The notes below the pieces were generated by a model. It made no database searches, was not told where the DNA came from, and was given only the letters and a program-made list of their open reading frames with translations. From JAAFIP01 sp963775085 (GTDB lineage: Bacteria > Pseudomonadota > Gammaproteobacteria > Burkholderiales > Burkholderiaceae_C), in the NCBI GenBank assembly GCA_963775085.1, contig CAVZHO010000010.1, positions 62,001-126,000 of the forward strand: DNA of 64,000 nt. The letters run 5' to 3'. Of this stretch, positions 16,267 to 24,871 are shown piece after piece (positions within the stretch are counted from its first letter, which is position 1; each line of letters starts with the position of its first letter). A program made the translations under genes and the position numbers.

Positions 16267-17142
16267 ATGAAAGCTGCTGCTTTTTCTTATGCCCGGCCCA
16301 AGCGCCTGGCTGACGTGCTGCAACTATTGCAAGAACATGGCGATGAGGCGCGTTTACTGGCCGGGGGCCAAACGCTGCTGGCCACGCTGAACATGCGCTT
16401 ATCCGAGCCCGCGCTCATGATTGACTTGCAATCGGTTGCTGAACTGAAAGGCATCAGCCTGCAAGGCAGCCAATTGCGCATCGGCGCGCTGGTAACGCAT
16501 ACCGAGATCGAAGACTCGCCCCTGGTGGCCAAGCATACGCCGCTCTTGCGCGGCGCGGCACCGCATATCGCGCACCGCGCCATCCGCAACCTGGGCACCT
16601 TGGGCGGCTCGATTGCCTATGGCGACCCGGCGGCGGAGTGGCCTGCTTGCCTGCTGGCATTGAACGGCGTGGTGGTGGTACGCAATTTGAAAGCCGAACG
16701 GCGCATCGCTGCGGATGATTTTTTCACCGGGCTGTACACCACGGCCTTAGAGGCTGATGAGATCATTGTGGCCTGCGAGTTTCCTGTCGCACAAACCGGG
16801 CAGGTGTTTCACTTCACCGAGCTGGCGCGCCGCCATGGCGATTACGCGGTGGTGGGTTTGGCGTCGAGCGCCACGCTGCAAAAAGGCGTGATCCAAGGCG
16901 TGCGTTTAGCCTGGATGGGCGTGGGCAGTACGCCGCTGCGCTCTGTGGCCGCAGAAGAGGCCTTGCAGGGCCAGGTCCTCAATGACCGCAGCATTAACAT
17001 AGCCATTACCGCGTTGCGTGCGGAACTCAACCCCCTACCCGACCTGACCCATAGTGAAGCCGCCAAGAGCCAGCTCGCCGCTGTGCTGCTCAAGCGTACG
17101 CTGCAAACCTGGATGCAGCCTGCTGTGCTAGTCGCCACCTAA
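16267..17142 (+). CDS. Molybdenum hydroxylase FAD-binding (medium) subunit
   Basis: CoxM-type subunit, 291 residues, of the xanthine dehydrogenase superfamily. FAD-binding signatures are AGGQTLLATLN (about residue 33) and NLGTLGGSIAYGDPAAEWPA (about 112-131); the C-terminal domain has the usual VGSTPLRSVAAEEAL. A good ribosome site (AAGGAA) precedes the ATG. It passes electrons from the 2Fe-2S subunit to an external acceptor. The FAD-FeS-Mo subunit order with tight spacing is that of many N-heterocycle hydroxylases. Confidence 0.9.
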   Translation: MKAAAFSYARPKRLADVLQLLQEHGDEARLLAGGQTLLATLNMRLSEPALMIDLQSVAELKGISLQGSQLRIGALVTHTEIEDSPLVAKHTPLLRGAAPHIAHRAIRNLGTLGGSIAYGDPAAEWPACLLALNGVVVVRNLKAERRIAADDFFTGLYTTALEADEIIVACEFPVAQTGQVFHFTELARRHGDYAVVGLASSATLQKGVIQGVRLAWMGVGSTPLRSVAAEEALQGQVLNDRSINIAITALRAELNPLPDLTHSEAAKSQLAAVLLKRTLQTWMQPAVLVAT

Positions 17143-17164
17143 ACGCCCCCACAGAAGGATGCCC

Positions 17165-17692
17165 ATGAATTCTCCCGAACTTGATGCGACGCAAACGCAT
17201 ACCATCCACTTCAAACTCAATGGTCAGCAAGTAGCGCACAACGTGCTGCCGCGCACCCACTTGGTTGACTTTTTGCGCGAAGGCGCGGGCCTGAAGGGCT
17301 CGCACCTGGGCTGCGAGCACGGCGTGTGCGGGGCCTGCACGGTGCAGATGGACGGCCAGATTGTGCGCGGCTGCCTGGTGCTGGCCGTGCAGGCAGACGG
17401 CCGCAGTATCAACACCGTAGAAGGCCTGAGCGAGAGCGGCGCGTTGCGCGAACTGCAACAAGCCTTTATTCGCCACAACGCGCTGCAATGCGGCTTTTGC
17501 ACTTCAGGCATGCTGCTGGCCGCGCATGAACTGCTAGAGCACCAACCGCAAGCCAACCGCGAGCAAGTACGCGAATGGATTTCGGGCAACTACTGCCGCT
17601 GCACGGGCTACCAGGCGATTGTGGATGCGATTTGCGATATGCTGGCCATGCGCGCTAAAGTGGCCAAGACTGTGAAAGGAGTGGCCGCATGA
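17165..17692 (+). CDS. Molybdenum hydroxylase 2Fe-2S (small) subunit
   Basis: CoxS-type subunit, about 175 residues. I prefer ATG 17165 because AGAAGG ends six bases before it; ATG 17159 is also in frame. The plant-type 2Fe-2S cluster ligands are in GCEHGVCGACTV plus a later Cys (VRGCLV), and the C-terminal four-helix domain carries the second cluster in CGFCTSGM and YCRCTGYQ. The stop overlaps the start of the large-subunit gene (ATGA). Confidence 0.92.
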   Translation: MNSPELDATQTHTIHFKLNGQQVAHNVLPRTHLVDFLREGAGLKGSHLGCEHGVCGACTVQMDGQIVRGCLVLAVQADGRSINTVEGLSESGALRELQQAFIRHNALQCGFCTSGMLLAAHELLEHQPQANREQVREWISGNYCRCTGYQAIVDAICDMLAMRAKVAKTVKGVAA

Positions 17693-20154
17693 ACGCCCCT
17701 GAAAACCGTTTAACCCAAGCGCTGCTGGCACGCGCCGAGCAATCCCAGGATGTGCAGGCCGAGGCACCGCACCAGCCCACCGCCGCACCCCTGGCAGCAC
17801 CCATGCAAGATGCCAGTCACATCGGCCAGTCCATCCCCCGCCCCAACCTGGAGCGCCTGACCGAAGGGCGCGGCCAGTACATTGACGACCTGGAGCTGCC
17901 GCGCATGGCGCATGTGGTGTTCTGGCGCTCGCCCGTGGCGCATTGCCGCATCACGCATATCGAGCGCGACTATGCCCGCCTGATGCCCGGCGTGCTGGCG
18001 GTGTATGACGGCCATGACCTGGCCAAAATCTGCAAGCCTTGGGTTGCCACCCTCACCCATTTGGCGGGCATTAAATCCGCGCCGCAATACCCCATGGCGC
18101 TGGAGCGCGCCTGCTGGCAAGGCGAGCCTGTGGTGGCCGTGGTGGCCAAGACCCGTGCCGAGGCCGAAGATGCTTTGCAGTATGTGCAAGTCACGTGGGA
18201 AGACCTGCCCGCCGCAGTCGAGATGAAGACTGCGCTGCACCCCGATACGCCCGTCATCCACCCCGAGCTGGGCGACAACCTGTGCTTTACCCGCACCTTG
18301 GACACGGGCGGCGTGGACGAAGCCTTTGCACGTGCCGATGTGATCGCCGAGGCCACGTTTGACTTTGGCCGCCACACCGGGGTCACGTTGGAGCCGCGCT
18401 GCCAGATCGCTGACTACAACCCCTCCAGCGGCCAGCTCACCGTCTACCACTCGCAGCAGGCACCGCACATGATGCAAGACCTGTACGCCCGCCAGTTTGA
18501 CTTGCCCGAAGCCTCGGTGCGCGTGGTGTGCAAAGACGTGGGCGGCTCCTTTGGCATCAAGGTGCATGCCTACCCGGACGACTTTGCTACCGTGGCGATT
18601 GCTATTTTGTTAAAGCGCCCGGTCAAGTTTGTGGCGGATCGCCTGGAATCTTTCGTTAGCGACATCCATGCACGCGAGCACCATATCAAGGGCCGCATTG
18701 CCGCTACGTTGCAAGGTGAAATTCTAGCCTTTGAGATTGACGACCTCACCGGCATCGGCCCCTTCTCGATGTTCCCGCGCACCAGTGGCATTGAGGGTAA
18801 CCAGGTGGTTAACCTCACAGGCGGCCCGTACAAACACAAAGCCTACCGCGCCAAACTCAACGTCGTCTTCCTGAACAAAACTCCGACTTGTCAGTACCGT
18901 GGCGTAGGCCACCCTATCGCCTGCGCCGTCACCGAAGGCCTGGTGGATTTAGCCGCCGCCAAGCTGGGGCTGGACCCACTGGAGATGCGCAAACGCAATG
19001 TCATGCCCGACAACGGCTACCCGGCCACGGGCGCGTCCGGCATCAAGCTGGAAGTGCTGTCGCACGAGGCCTGCCTGCGCAAAATCGAAACGTTGATGGA
19101 CTACCCTGCCCTGCTGGCCGAGCAGGCTGCCTATCGCGCCAAAGGTATCTACCGGGGCATCGGCTTTGCCACCTTAATCGAGCTGACCAACCCCGGCGCA
19201 GCCTTCTACGGCGTGGGCGGTGCGCGCATCTCGGCACAAGACGGCGCAACGGCGCGGCTGGAACCCAGCGGTGCCGTCACGATATCGGTGAGCGTGGGCG
19301 AGCAGGGCCAGGGCAGCGAAGCCATCTTTGCGCAAATTGCCGCCGACGCGGTGGGCGTGTCGATGGACCAGGTACGCATCGTCACGGGCGACACGCAAAC
19401 CACGCCCTACGGCGGCGGCACCTGGGCATCGCGCGGCGCAGGCATTGGCGGCGAGGCGGTGTTGCAGGCAGGCCTGGCACTGCGCACCAATATCCTCAAA
19501 GTAGCGCAGGCGATTTTGCAACGCGATGCGAGTACGCTATCGTTAGACAAAGGCCAAGTGACCGATGCAAGCACCGGCCAGGCCCTGCTACCCTTCGCCG
19601 AGCTGGGCCGCGTGGCGTACTTTCGACCCGACACCCTGCCCGCAGGCTTCACCCCCGAGCTGATGGTGACACGCCACTACGCGCAGCGCGATTTCCCCTT
19701 TATTTTCACCAACGGCGTGCAAGCCTCCTATGTCGAGGTCGATCACGAAACCGGTTTTGTGAAATTGCTCAAACATTGGGCGGTAGAGGACTGTGGCCGC
19801 GTCATCAACCCGATGCTGGTAGACGAGCAAATACGCGGGGCCATTGTGCAAGGCATCGGTGGCGCGCTGCTGGAAGAGTGCTTGTACGACGACGCCGGCC
19901 TGCTGCAAAACGGCAGCATGGCCGACTACCTGGTGCCCATGGCGGGTGAGATGCCCGACATCGTGGTGGCGCACATCGAAACCCCCACCCGCAGCTCGGT
20001 ACTAGGGGCCAAGGGCGCAGGCGAGGCGGGCACCGCAGGCGCACCGGGTGCGGTGGTGAATGCCATCAACGACGCACTGCGGCCTTTGAAAGCGCAAGTG
20101 TGGTCGCAGCCCGTCACGCCCGAGAAAATCCTCAAGGCATTGGGACTGGTGTAG
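17689..20154 (+). CDS. Molybdenum hydroxylase large (molybdopterin) subunit
   Basis: CoxL/XdhB-type catalytic subunit, 821 residues, using Mo-molybdopterin cytosine dinucleotide to hydroxylate a carbon next to a ring nitrogen or an aldehyde. The N-terminal a/b hammerhead domain begins around residue 50 (ERLTEGRGQYIDDLELP). Cofactor-binding signatures are GGSFGIKVH, TCQYRGVGHPIACAVTE and LGAKGAGEAGTAGAPGA; the Glu in the last is the conserved catalytic base. The active-site loop QYRGVGH differs from the AYRGAGR of many carbon monoxide dehydrogenase-like proteins, so CO oxidation is unlikely. Substrate unknown; the linked Liv transporter and flavin monooxygenase suggest a heteroaromatic acid or purine-like compound. 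Last gene of the plus-strand unit. Confidence 0.9.
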   Translation: MNAPENRLTQALLARAEQSQDVQAEAPHQPTAAPLAAPMQDASHIGQSIPRPNLERLTEGRGQYIDDLELPRMAHVVFWRSPVAHCRITHIERDYARLMPGVLAVYDGHDLAKICKPWVATLTHLAGIKSAPQYPMALERACWQGEPVVAVVAKTRAEAEDALQYVQVTWEDLPAAVEMKTALHPDTPVIHPELGDNLCFTRTLDTGGVDEAFARADVIAEATFDFGRHTGVTLEPRCQIADYNPSSGQLTVYHSQQAPHMMQDLYARQFDLPEASVRVVCKDVGGSFGIKVHAYPDDFATVAIAILLKRPVKFVADRLESFVSDIHAREHHIKGRIAATLQGEILAFEIDDLTGIGPFSMFPRTSGIEGNQVVNLTGGPYKHKAYRAKLNVVFLNKTPTCQYRGVGHPIACAVTEGLVDLAAAKLGLDPLEMRKRNVMPDNGYPATGASGIKLEVLSHEACLRKIETLMDYPALLAEQAAYRAKGIYRGIGFATLIELTNPGAAFYGVGGARISAQDGATARLEPSGAVTISVSVGEQGQGSEAIFAQIAADAVGVSMDQVRIVTGDTQTTPYGGGTWASRGAGIGGEAVLQAGLALRTNILKVAQAILQRDASTLSLDKGQVTDASTGQALLPFAELGRVAYFRPDTLPAGFTPELMVTRHYAQRDFPFIFTNGVQASYVEVDHETGFVKLLKHWAVEDCGRVINPMLVDEQIRGAIVQGIGGALLEECLYDDAGLLQNGSMADYLVPMAGEMPDIVVAHIETPTRSSVLGAKGAGEAGTAGAPGAVVNAINDALRPLKAQVWSQPVTPEKILKALGLV

Positions 20155-20160
20155 GCACAC

Positions 20161-20195
20161 AAGAAAAAAGCACCTACGATTGCTCGTAAGTGCTT
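20161..20195 (-). terminator. Intrinsic terminator after tRNA-Met
   Basis: Read on the minus strand, AAGCACTTACGA-GCAA-TCGTAGGTGCTT is a 12-base-pair stem with one mismatch followed by a run of T (TTTTTTCTTG), directly downstream of the tRNA. It also faces the end of the large-subunit gene and may serve both strands. Confidence 0.8.
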
Positions 20196-20203
20196 GATCT
20201 GTA

Positions 20204-20280
20204 TGGTGGGTCGTGTAGGACTTGAACCTACGACCAAAGGATTATGAGTCCTCTGCTCTAACCAACTGAGCTAACGACCC
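20204..20280 (-). tRNA. tRNA-Met (CAT), elongator type, CCA encoded
   Basis: The reverse complement starts GGGTCGTTAGCTCAGTTGGT and folds into a full cloverleaf: acceptor GGGTCGT/ACGACCC, D arm with GCTCAGTTGGTTAGAGC, anticodon stem-loop AGGACTCATAATCCT with anticodon CAT, and T arm with GTAGGTTCAAGTCCTAC. Discriminator A and an encoded CCA follow. GC pairs at the top of the acceptor stem exclude initiator tRNA. A lysidine-modified Ile tRNA also carries CAT, but the GGACTCATAATCC loop is typical of elongator Met. Confidence 0.92.
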
Positions 20281-20313
20281 GAAGCTCAGATTATCGCTGA
20301 TGCCAAAGCGACT

Positions 20314-21834
20314 TCAGCGTGCAGCGGGACGTATCAGTGCAAACTGCGCCATCTCGCCACGGCGGAACAGCACGTTGATGGGTTTGTTTTTGTCGGCGCG
20401 GTTCAAGGCGGCGTCAAACTCGGCCAGAGTGTTGACCTCGGTGTTGGCCACTGCCAGGATCACATCGCCTTCGCGCAGACCGGCACGGGCTGCGCCCTCG
20501 GTGGCTGTCGTCACCCGCACGCCGCCTTTGACCTTGAATTCTTTCTTTTGTGCCTCCGTCAGCTCGGCGACCGCCAGGCCGATCACCTGGCCTGCACCGG
20601 TGGGCTTGGGAGCCTCGGCAGGTTTGGCCACAGCTACGGCTTTGGGTTTTTCTGGCTCAATCTCGACCACGGTCACGGCCAGATCTTTGGCCGAGCCGCG
20701 GCGAAACACGGTCATGGTGCTCTTGGTGCCGGGTTTGATGCTGCCCACCAGGCGCGGCAAGTCGCTGGATTTGTCAATTGCTTTGCCGTCAAACTTGGTG
20801 ATGATGTCGCCCGCCTCTACACCGGCTTTGTCGGCCGGTGCACCGGGCTCCACGCTGCTGACCAGGGCACCTTGCGGCTTGCCCAGGCCAATGGACTCGG
20901 CGATTTCTTTGGTGACATTACCTATCTGCACCCCAATACGGCTGCGCGTGACGCGGCCAGTGGCGCGCAACTGGTCGCTCACGCGGGTAGCCTCGTCGAT
21001 CGGGATAGAAAACGAGATGCCCATCGAGCCGCCCGAGCGGGAATAGATCTGGCTGTTGATGCCAATCACCTCGCCGCGCATATTGAGCAAAGGGCCGCCC
21101 GAGTTGCCAGGGTTGATGGCCACGTCGGTCTGGATGAAGGGAAGGTAATCACCGGTGTCGCGCTGCTTGGCACTCACGATGCCAGCGGTGACGGTGCTCT
21201 CCAGACCAAAGGGCGAGCCGATGGCCATCACCCATTCGCCCACGCGCACCTTGCTGGCATCGCCCATCCTGAGCGCGGGCAGGTTGTTGGCCTCAATTTT
21301 GACGACCGCCACATCGGTGCGTTTGTCGGCGCCGATGATTTTGGCTTTGAACTCACGCTTGTCGGTCAGCGTGACCAGCACTTCGTCGGCACCTTCCACC
21401 ACATGGGCATTGGTCATGATAAAACCGTCGGTGCTGAGGATAAAGCCAGAACCCACGCCCCGTGGCGTGCCGTCCTCGCTGTCCGGCCGGGGTTGGCCGG
21501 GGCGGGGTTGGCCGGGGCGGGGCGTATTGGGCATGGGCACACGGTCACCAAAGAAGCGGCGGAAGAACTCCTGCATTTCTTCCTCGGTGCCGCCACCGCT
21601 GCCACCGCCCAGGGCGCTGACCTTGGATTTCTCCAGTGTGCGGATATTCACCACGCTGGGGCTGGCGGCCTCGGCCAGGTCAGCAAAGTCGGGCAGGCCG
21701 CGCACGGCGGGGGCGCTTTGCGCCTGGGCTGCGGTAGGCGTAAGGCTACCTACCGCACACACACTCATCACGGCTGCAAAGGTGAGCGAAAAAACAAAAG
21801 GCAAAGTGCGTGCTGAAGTGAATGAACGGGTCAT
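20314..21834 (-). CDS. mucD: Periplasmic serine protease MucD/DegP (Do family)
   Basis: Envelope quality-control protease/chaperone, 506 residues from the ATG at 21834, which has AGGA five bases upstream; an in-frame TTG further up is less likely. A signal peptide ends near TAAQAQS. The catalytic triad is visible as His in TNAHVV, Asp in RTDVAVVKI and Ser in GNSGGPLL. Two PDZ domains follow (starting near IGVQIGNVTKEIAESIG and KGGVRVTTATEGAARAG). A Pro/Gly repeat, RPGQPRPGQPRP, sits in the loop near residue 115. Last gene of the rpoE-rseA-rseB-mucD set. Confidence 0.93.
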   Translation of the reverse strand: MTRSFTSARTLPFVFSLTFAAVMSVCAVGSLTPTAAQAQSAPAVRGLPDFADLAEAASPSVVNIRTLEKSKVSALGGGSGGGTEEEMQEFFRRFFGDRVPMPNTPRPGQPRPGQPRPDSEDGTPRGVGSGFILSTDGFIMTNAHVVEGADEVLVTLTDKREFKAKIIGADKRTDVAVVKIEANNLPALRMGDASKVRVGEWVMAIGSPFGLESTVTAGIVSAKQRDTGDYLPFIQTDVAINPGNSGGPLLNMRGEVIGINSQIYSRSGGSMGISFSIPIDEATRVSDQLRATGRVTRSRIGVQIGNVTKEIAESIGLGKPQGALVSSVEPGAPADKAGVEAGDIITKFDGKAIDKSSDLPRLVGSIKPGTKSTMTVFRRGSAKDLAVTVVEIEPEKPKAVAVAKPAEAPKPTGAGQVIGLAVAELTEAQKKEFKVKGGVRVTTATEGAARAGLREGDVILAVANTEVNTLAEFDAALNRADKNKPINVLFRRGEMAQFALIRPAAR

Positions 21835-21920
21835 AAATTTCCTGATAAATCGCAATTCAAATAATAAAACAAACTGGGGACAGATGGAGAAAATTCAAGC
21901 AGAAACCTCGCGCAGGAGGA

Positions 21921-22979
21921 CTATTTTTTACGCTCCAGCCCCTGTGCAAAAGTCTTTAACGTTTGGGGTGGTACTTCGCCGACCGCCGTCAACCAATATT
22001 CATTCATGCGCTTGAGCAGAGTATGCGTAGCGCCCGCAGAGATCAGGCCCTCCTGTGTATGGCGGGTTTTATCAAAGTCCTCAACAAACAACGACACCGT
22101 GGCCAGACCATCCGAGAAGATCCATTGCAGCGTCTGCGCCGCCCCCGGCTCTGCGCCTGCCGCTGCGGCCTGTGTTGGACGTTTATAGCAGTTCAGGGGT
22201 TTAAAGCCAGCGACAGGGGATTTCAGCCCCCAACCCTCAGCAGCAGCCGTGGTTTTGGTCAGCAAGGTCTGATCTAACTTGTAGCCATCGGTGGCCGCCA
22301 TCATTTGCGCCAGTTTTTCCATCTTGACCGGTGCGTCCAGTTGCAGCTCGGAGAAAGCGGCTTGCTCCAGCACACTACCGGCAGCATCCAGCGTTTGCAG
22401 CTTGACGACCAGGTTGGATTTTTTCTCGGTCCAGATGCGGTAGCCAAAGCGCAGCGGGTCTTTAGGCACCAACTGCACCACATCGGCATCCAGCCCGGCG
22501 ATGCGTTCATGACCCAGCGCCTTGACCGCATAAAACTCGGGGATATTGCCTGCACCGGGCTTGAGCAGCTCAGGGAAGCCGCCAATTTGTTCACGCTTTT
22601 CTATGCGCGCCACCTTCTGATCGGGCATGAAGGTGACCTGCTTGTCGTTGTGCCGGAAGGTGGAGCGCGGGGCGCCGGTGAGGGTTTCGATCCGCTCCAT
22701 CTGTTGGTTGCCATCGCAGGCGTGCCAGATACGGGCGCTGCTCATGGCCTGGGGCGATGACTGCACCAAGGTGCCAATGTACGAGCGCTTTTTCATTGCC
22801 GCTTCATGCATGCGCAAGAGCCAGTCGTTGATGCTCAGGGCCGCCTCGGCACCCACCGGGGTCACCAGTTGGGCCTGCACGGGCAGCGCCGCCGTAAACA
22901 TACAAGCTATCAAAACAATAGCTGTCTGCGTCCTGTAATAAGCGACTACCGGCTTAAAAGGCATGGTAAATGAGGCCAT
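21921..22979 (-). CDS. rseB: Sigma-E regulatory protein RseB/MucB
   Basis: Periplasmic protein that binds the RseA periplasmic domain and shields it from proteolysis until lipid or lipoprotein signals accumulate. The 352-residue product has an N-terminal signal peptide ending LPVQAQ, the N-terminal LolA-like domain (AAMKKRSYIGTLVQSS, RIEKREQIGGFPELLKP) and a C-terminal domain ending FAQGLERKK. It lies 9 bases after rseA. Its signal peptide is unusual in containing polar residues (VVAYYRTQTAIVLIACMF), because that stretch is encoded by a copy of the dispersed repeat. Confidence 0.9.
   Translation of the reverse strand: MASFTMPFKPVVAYYRTQTAIVLIACMFTAALPVQAQLVTPVGAEAALSINDWLLRMHEAAMKKRSYIGTLVQSSPQAMSSARIWHACDGNQQMERIETLTGAPRSTFRHNDKQVTFMPDQKVARIEKREQIGGFPELLKPGAGNIPEFYAVKALGHERIAGLDADVVQLVPKDPLRFGYRIWTEKKSNLVVKLQTLDAAGSVLEQAAFSELQLDAPVKMEKLAQMMAATDGYKLDQTLLTKTTAAAEGWGLKSPVAGFKPLNCYKRPTQAAAAGAEPGAAQTLQWIFSDGLATVSLFVEDFDKTRHTQEGLISAGATHTLLKRMNEYWLTAVGEVPPQTLKTFAQGLERKK
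22905..22949 (+). repeat. Dispersed repeat inside rseB signal-peptide coding region (antisense to gene)
   Basis: On the plus strand AGCTATCAAAACAATAGCTG, TCTGCGTCCTGTAATAAGCG, ACTAC. Read along the rseB strand it begins GTAGTCGCTTATTACAGGAC and matches the intergenic copy at 8184 (GTAGTCCCTGTCGTTTGGAC). It encodes VVAYYRTQTAIVLIAC. Confidence 0.7.
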
Positions 22980-22988
22980 AGCGTGGAT

Positions 22989-23621
22989 TTAACGTCCGCT
23001 GGACTGGAAGGTGGCATTGCGCAAAAAGCCTGCCGGCTGCTGCAAGGCCGAGGCACCGCCAAACTGCTTGTGTGCGGCCAGCAGTTCGTCCAGGCGAGAG
23101 TCACGGATCATGACGGGGACGGCTTCGGTGGGCACGCTTTCAACCGGGGTGGGCGCAGTGGCTAGCACGGCGGGTGCAGGCGCTGCGCGCTGGGCAAGTT
23201 GCGCACCCGTGGGGCTGCCCTGCGTACCGACCAGCGCCCACACCATCGAGCCGACGGCTGCGAATGCCGCCACACCGGCCACCAGCTTCCAGCGAAAGAC
23301 CGAGTCGTTGGCGGCCATGGGTGGTACAGCCACTGGCTGCACGGATGGCATGCTGACGGGGACGGCGTTCAATGAAGTTGGGGTCGCAGTGACGCCCGTC
23401 ACAACCGTCCTGGTATGGACGCGTGCCGCATCGCTGGCATGACCACGCAGCGCCTGGCCGATGGCGTGGTAGCTGGCCCAAGTTTGCATCAGACTGGCAT
23501 CTGCGCGGCTGGCCTGCACCAAACTGCTGGTCTGTGCCATATCCAGCTCACCATCGGCCAAGGCCGACAGCTGCTCTTGTGCCGATGCTTCGGTAGTTGC
23601 GTCATTCATCATCGTATTCAC
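22989..23621 (-). CDS. rseA: Anti-sigma-E factor RseA/MucA
   Basis: Inner-membrane anti-sigma factor, 210 residues. The N-terminal cytoplasmic domain contains EQLSALADGELD and a His in MQTWASYHAIGQAL, the usual sigma-binding region. One membrane helix lies about residues 110-130 (WKLVAGVAAFAAVGSMVWAL). The periplasmic part is Pro/Ala/Val-rich and ends near LDELLAAHKQFGGASALQ, the part expected to contact RseB. It is 63 bases after rpoE and 9 bases before rseB. Confidence 0.88.
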   Translation of the reverse strand: MNTMMNDATTEASAQEQLSALADGELDMAQTSSLVQASRADASLMQTWASYHAIGQALRGHASDAARVHTRTVVTGVTATPTSLNAVPVSMPSVQPVAVPPMAANDSVFRWKLVAGVAAFAAVGSMVWALVGTQGSPTGAQLAQRAAPAPAVLATAPTPVESVPTEAVPVMIRDSRLDELLAAHKQFGGASALQQPAGFLRNATFQSSGR

Positions 23622-23684
23622 TTCTCAATCGAGTTAATCACCCTGTGTGTTTTTTCAATCCATCCTGCGGCTCGCCCTGCCCCA

Positions 23685-24371
23685 CTACCAACGCTTATCC
23701 GTCTGCTTCTGCAGCATCGGCTTGATGCGTGCTGAAATCGCCTCCCGTGCCCTGAAAATCCGCGAGCGCACCGTCCCTATGGGGCAGTTCATCAGTTCGC
23801 TGATTTCCTCGTAAGTCAAGCCTTCCAGCTCTCTGAGCGTAATGGCCTGACGTAGTTCCTCGGGCAGCGCATCCATGGCCGCGTTGACGGCTTGGGCAAT
23901 CTCTTTGGCCGCATAAGCCGACTCCGGCGTGTCGCCATCCGAGGCTCGGTTGTTTAGAGGGTGTTGCTCGAAAGAAGTTTCATCTTCATCTCCATCGGCA
24001 CCCCGCAGAGCCGCTTCGGTAATGACGGGGTCACGTTTGACCTCCATCAGGTGTTTTTTGGCACTGTTGACGGCAATGCGGTACAACCAGGTATAGAACT
24101 GCGCCTCGCCTCTGAAATTACGCAGTGCGCGCCAGGCGCGAACAAAGGTTTCCTGGGCAATGTCCTGCACCACATCGCCATCGCGCACCATGCGCCCTAC
24201 CAGGCGCTCGATGCGGCGTTGGTACTTTATGACTAGCATTTCATAGGCACGGTCGTCGCCCGCCTGAGCGAGGGTGACCAGGGCATGGTCTGCATCCACG
24301 GCAAGCGGGCTTGGCTGCGTCGTCGCCACTGGCACGACCGCTGCGAGTTCTACCCCATTGACCTTGGTCAT
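23685..24371 (-). CDS. rpoE: RNA polymerase sigma factor RpoE (AlgU)
   Basis: Extracytoplasmic stress sigma factor, 228 residues from ATG 24371 (MTKVNGVELAAVVP); the start overlaps the stop of the preceding membrane-protein gene. Region 2 includes YEMLVIKYQRRIERLVGRMV and VVQDIAQETFVRAWRAL with NFRGEAQFYTWLYRIA; region 4 is LPEELRQAITLRELEGL then YEEISELMNCPIGTVRSRIF. An acidic linker (GADGDEDETS) lies between. It is unusual in having about 25 extra N-terminal residues. The operon rpoE-rseA-rseB-mucD follows. Confidence 0.92.
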   Translation of the reverse strand: MTKVNGVELAAVVPVATTQPSPLAVDADHALVTLAQAGDDRAYEMLVIKYQRRIERLVGRMVRDGDVVQDIAQETFVRAWRALRNFRGEAQFYTWLYRIAVNSAKKHLMEVKRDPVITEAALRGADGDEDETSFEQHPLNNRASDGDTPESAYAAKEIAQAVNAAMDALPEELRQAITLRELEGLTYEEISELMNCPIGTVRSRIFRAREAISARIKPMLQKQTDKRW

Positions 24372-24844
24372 ATCGGTTGAGCCGAATGCGCAGCCATGGC
24401 CGAGAGCGGCTGGGCAAACAGCGCCCGCCTGAGACCACGCCAGTCCTGTCCATGCCGACTTTCCAGATGCAGCCATTGTGTTTTGTTGTGCTGTGGTGAA
24501 TCATCCATGGCACTAGCCGAGGGGATAAAACGCGCTAGGATGTAGGCCTGTAGGTCCATCACTACCTGCAAAGTTCCTTGGCTTTCCACATCACCGTTGG
24601 CCAGCACCCATTGCCCAGCGGCGTAGTGCAATGCGCCCCGGCGTGGCCGCCAGGCGTCCCACACCGCCACAGCAATGGCCAATGCTCCCATCCACCATAA
24701 AAATACATTTTTAATGCCAAATACAGCTGAAGTCCATGCAAACAGGACGTAAGTAGCTATTAAAAATATAGCTAATATGCCAACCACGCAACGGTAATAT
24801 ACCGATGCCCCAAGGCGGATGGAGGCGGCAGGTGGTGTTTTCAC
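24368..24844 (-). CDS. Small membrane protein between fabF and rpoE
   Basis: A 158-residue protein with two hydrophobic segments, about residues 20-43 (GILAIFLIATYVLFAWTSAV) and 46-62, followed by a soluble domain rich in Trp, His and Arg (YAAGQWVLANGDVESQGTLQ). It overlaps rpoE by ATGA and begins 27 bases after fabF. Proteins of this kind preceding rpoE are common in beta- and gammaproteobacteria, but I know no function. Its first membrane helix is encoded by a copy of the dispersed repeat, and C-terminal coding (MDDSPQHNKTQWLHLESRH) looks ordinary. Confidence 0.75.
   Translation of the reverse strand: MKTPPAASIRLGASVYYRCVVGILAIFLIATYVLFAWTSAVFGIKNVFLWWMGALAIAVAVWDAWRPRRGALHYAAGQWVLANGDVESQGTLQVVMDLQAYILARFIPSASAMDDSPQHNKTQWLHLESRHGQDWRGLRRALFAQPLSAMAAHSAQPI
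24726..24773 (-). repeat. Dispersed repeat encoding the first membrane helix of the fabF-rpoE linker protein
   Basis: On the minus strand AGCTATATTTTTAATAGCTA, CTTACGTCCTGTTTGCATGG, ACTTCAGC. It encodes AIFLIATYVLFAWTSA; the IATYVLFAWT part is in the same frame as IAAYVLATWT in the HMA protein at 5183. Confidence 0.75.
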
Positions 24845-24871
24845 GGCAACGACAGTTGAACGAAGGGCGGG

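Noticed and set aside
15571..20154. Carbon monoxide dehydrogenase operon
   Set aside because: CoxG and three subunits match the superfamily, but the large subunit lacks the AYxCSFR-type loop of true CO dehydrogenases.
20204..20280. tRNA-Ile2 (CAT, lysidine) instead of tRNA-Met
   Set aside because: Anticodon alone does not decide, but the stem-loop GGACTCATAATCC and the GGGTCGT acceptor fit elongator Met better.
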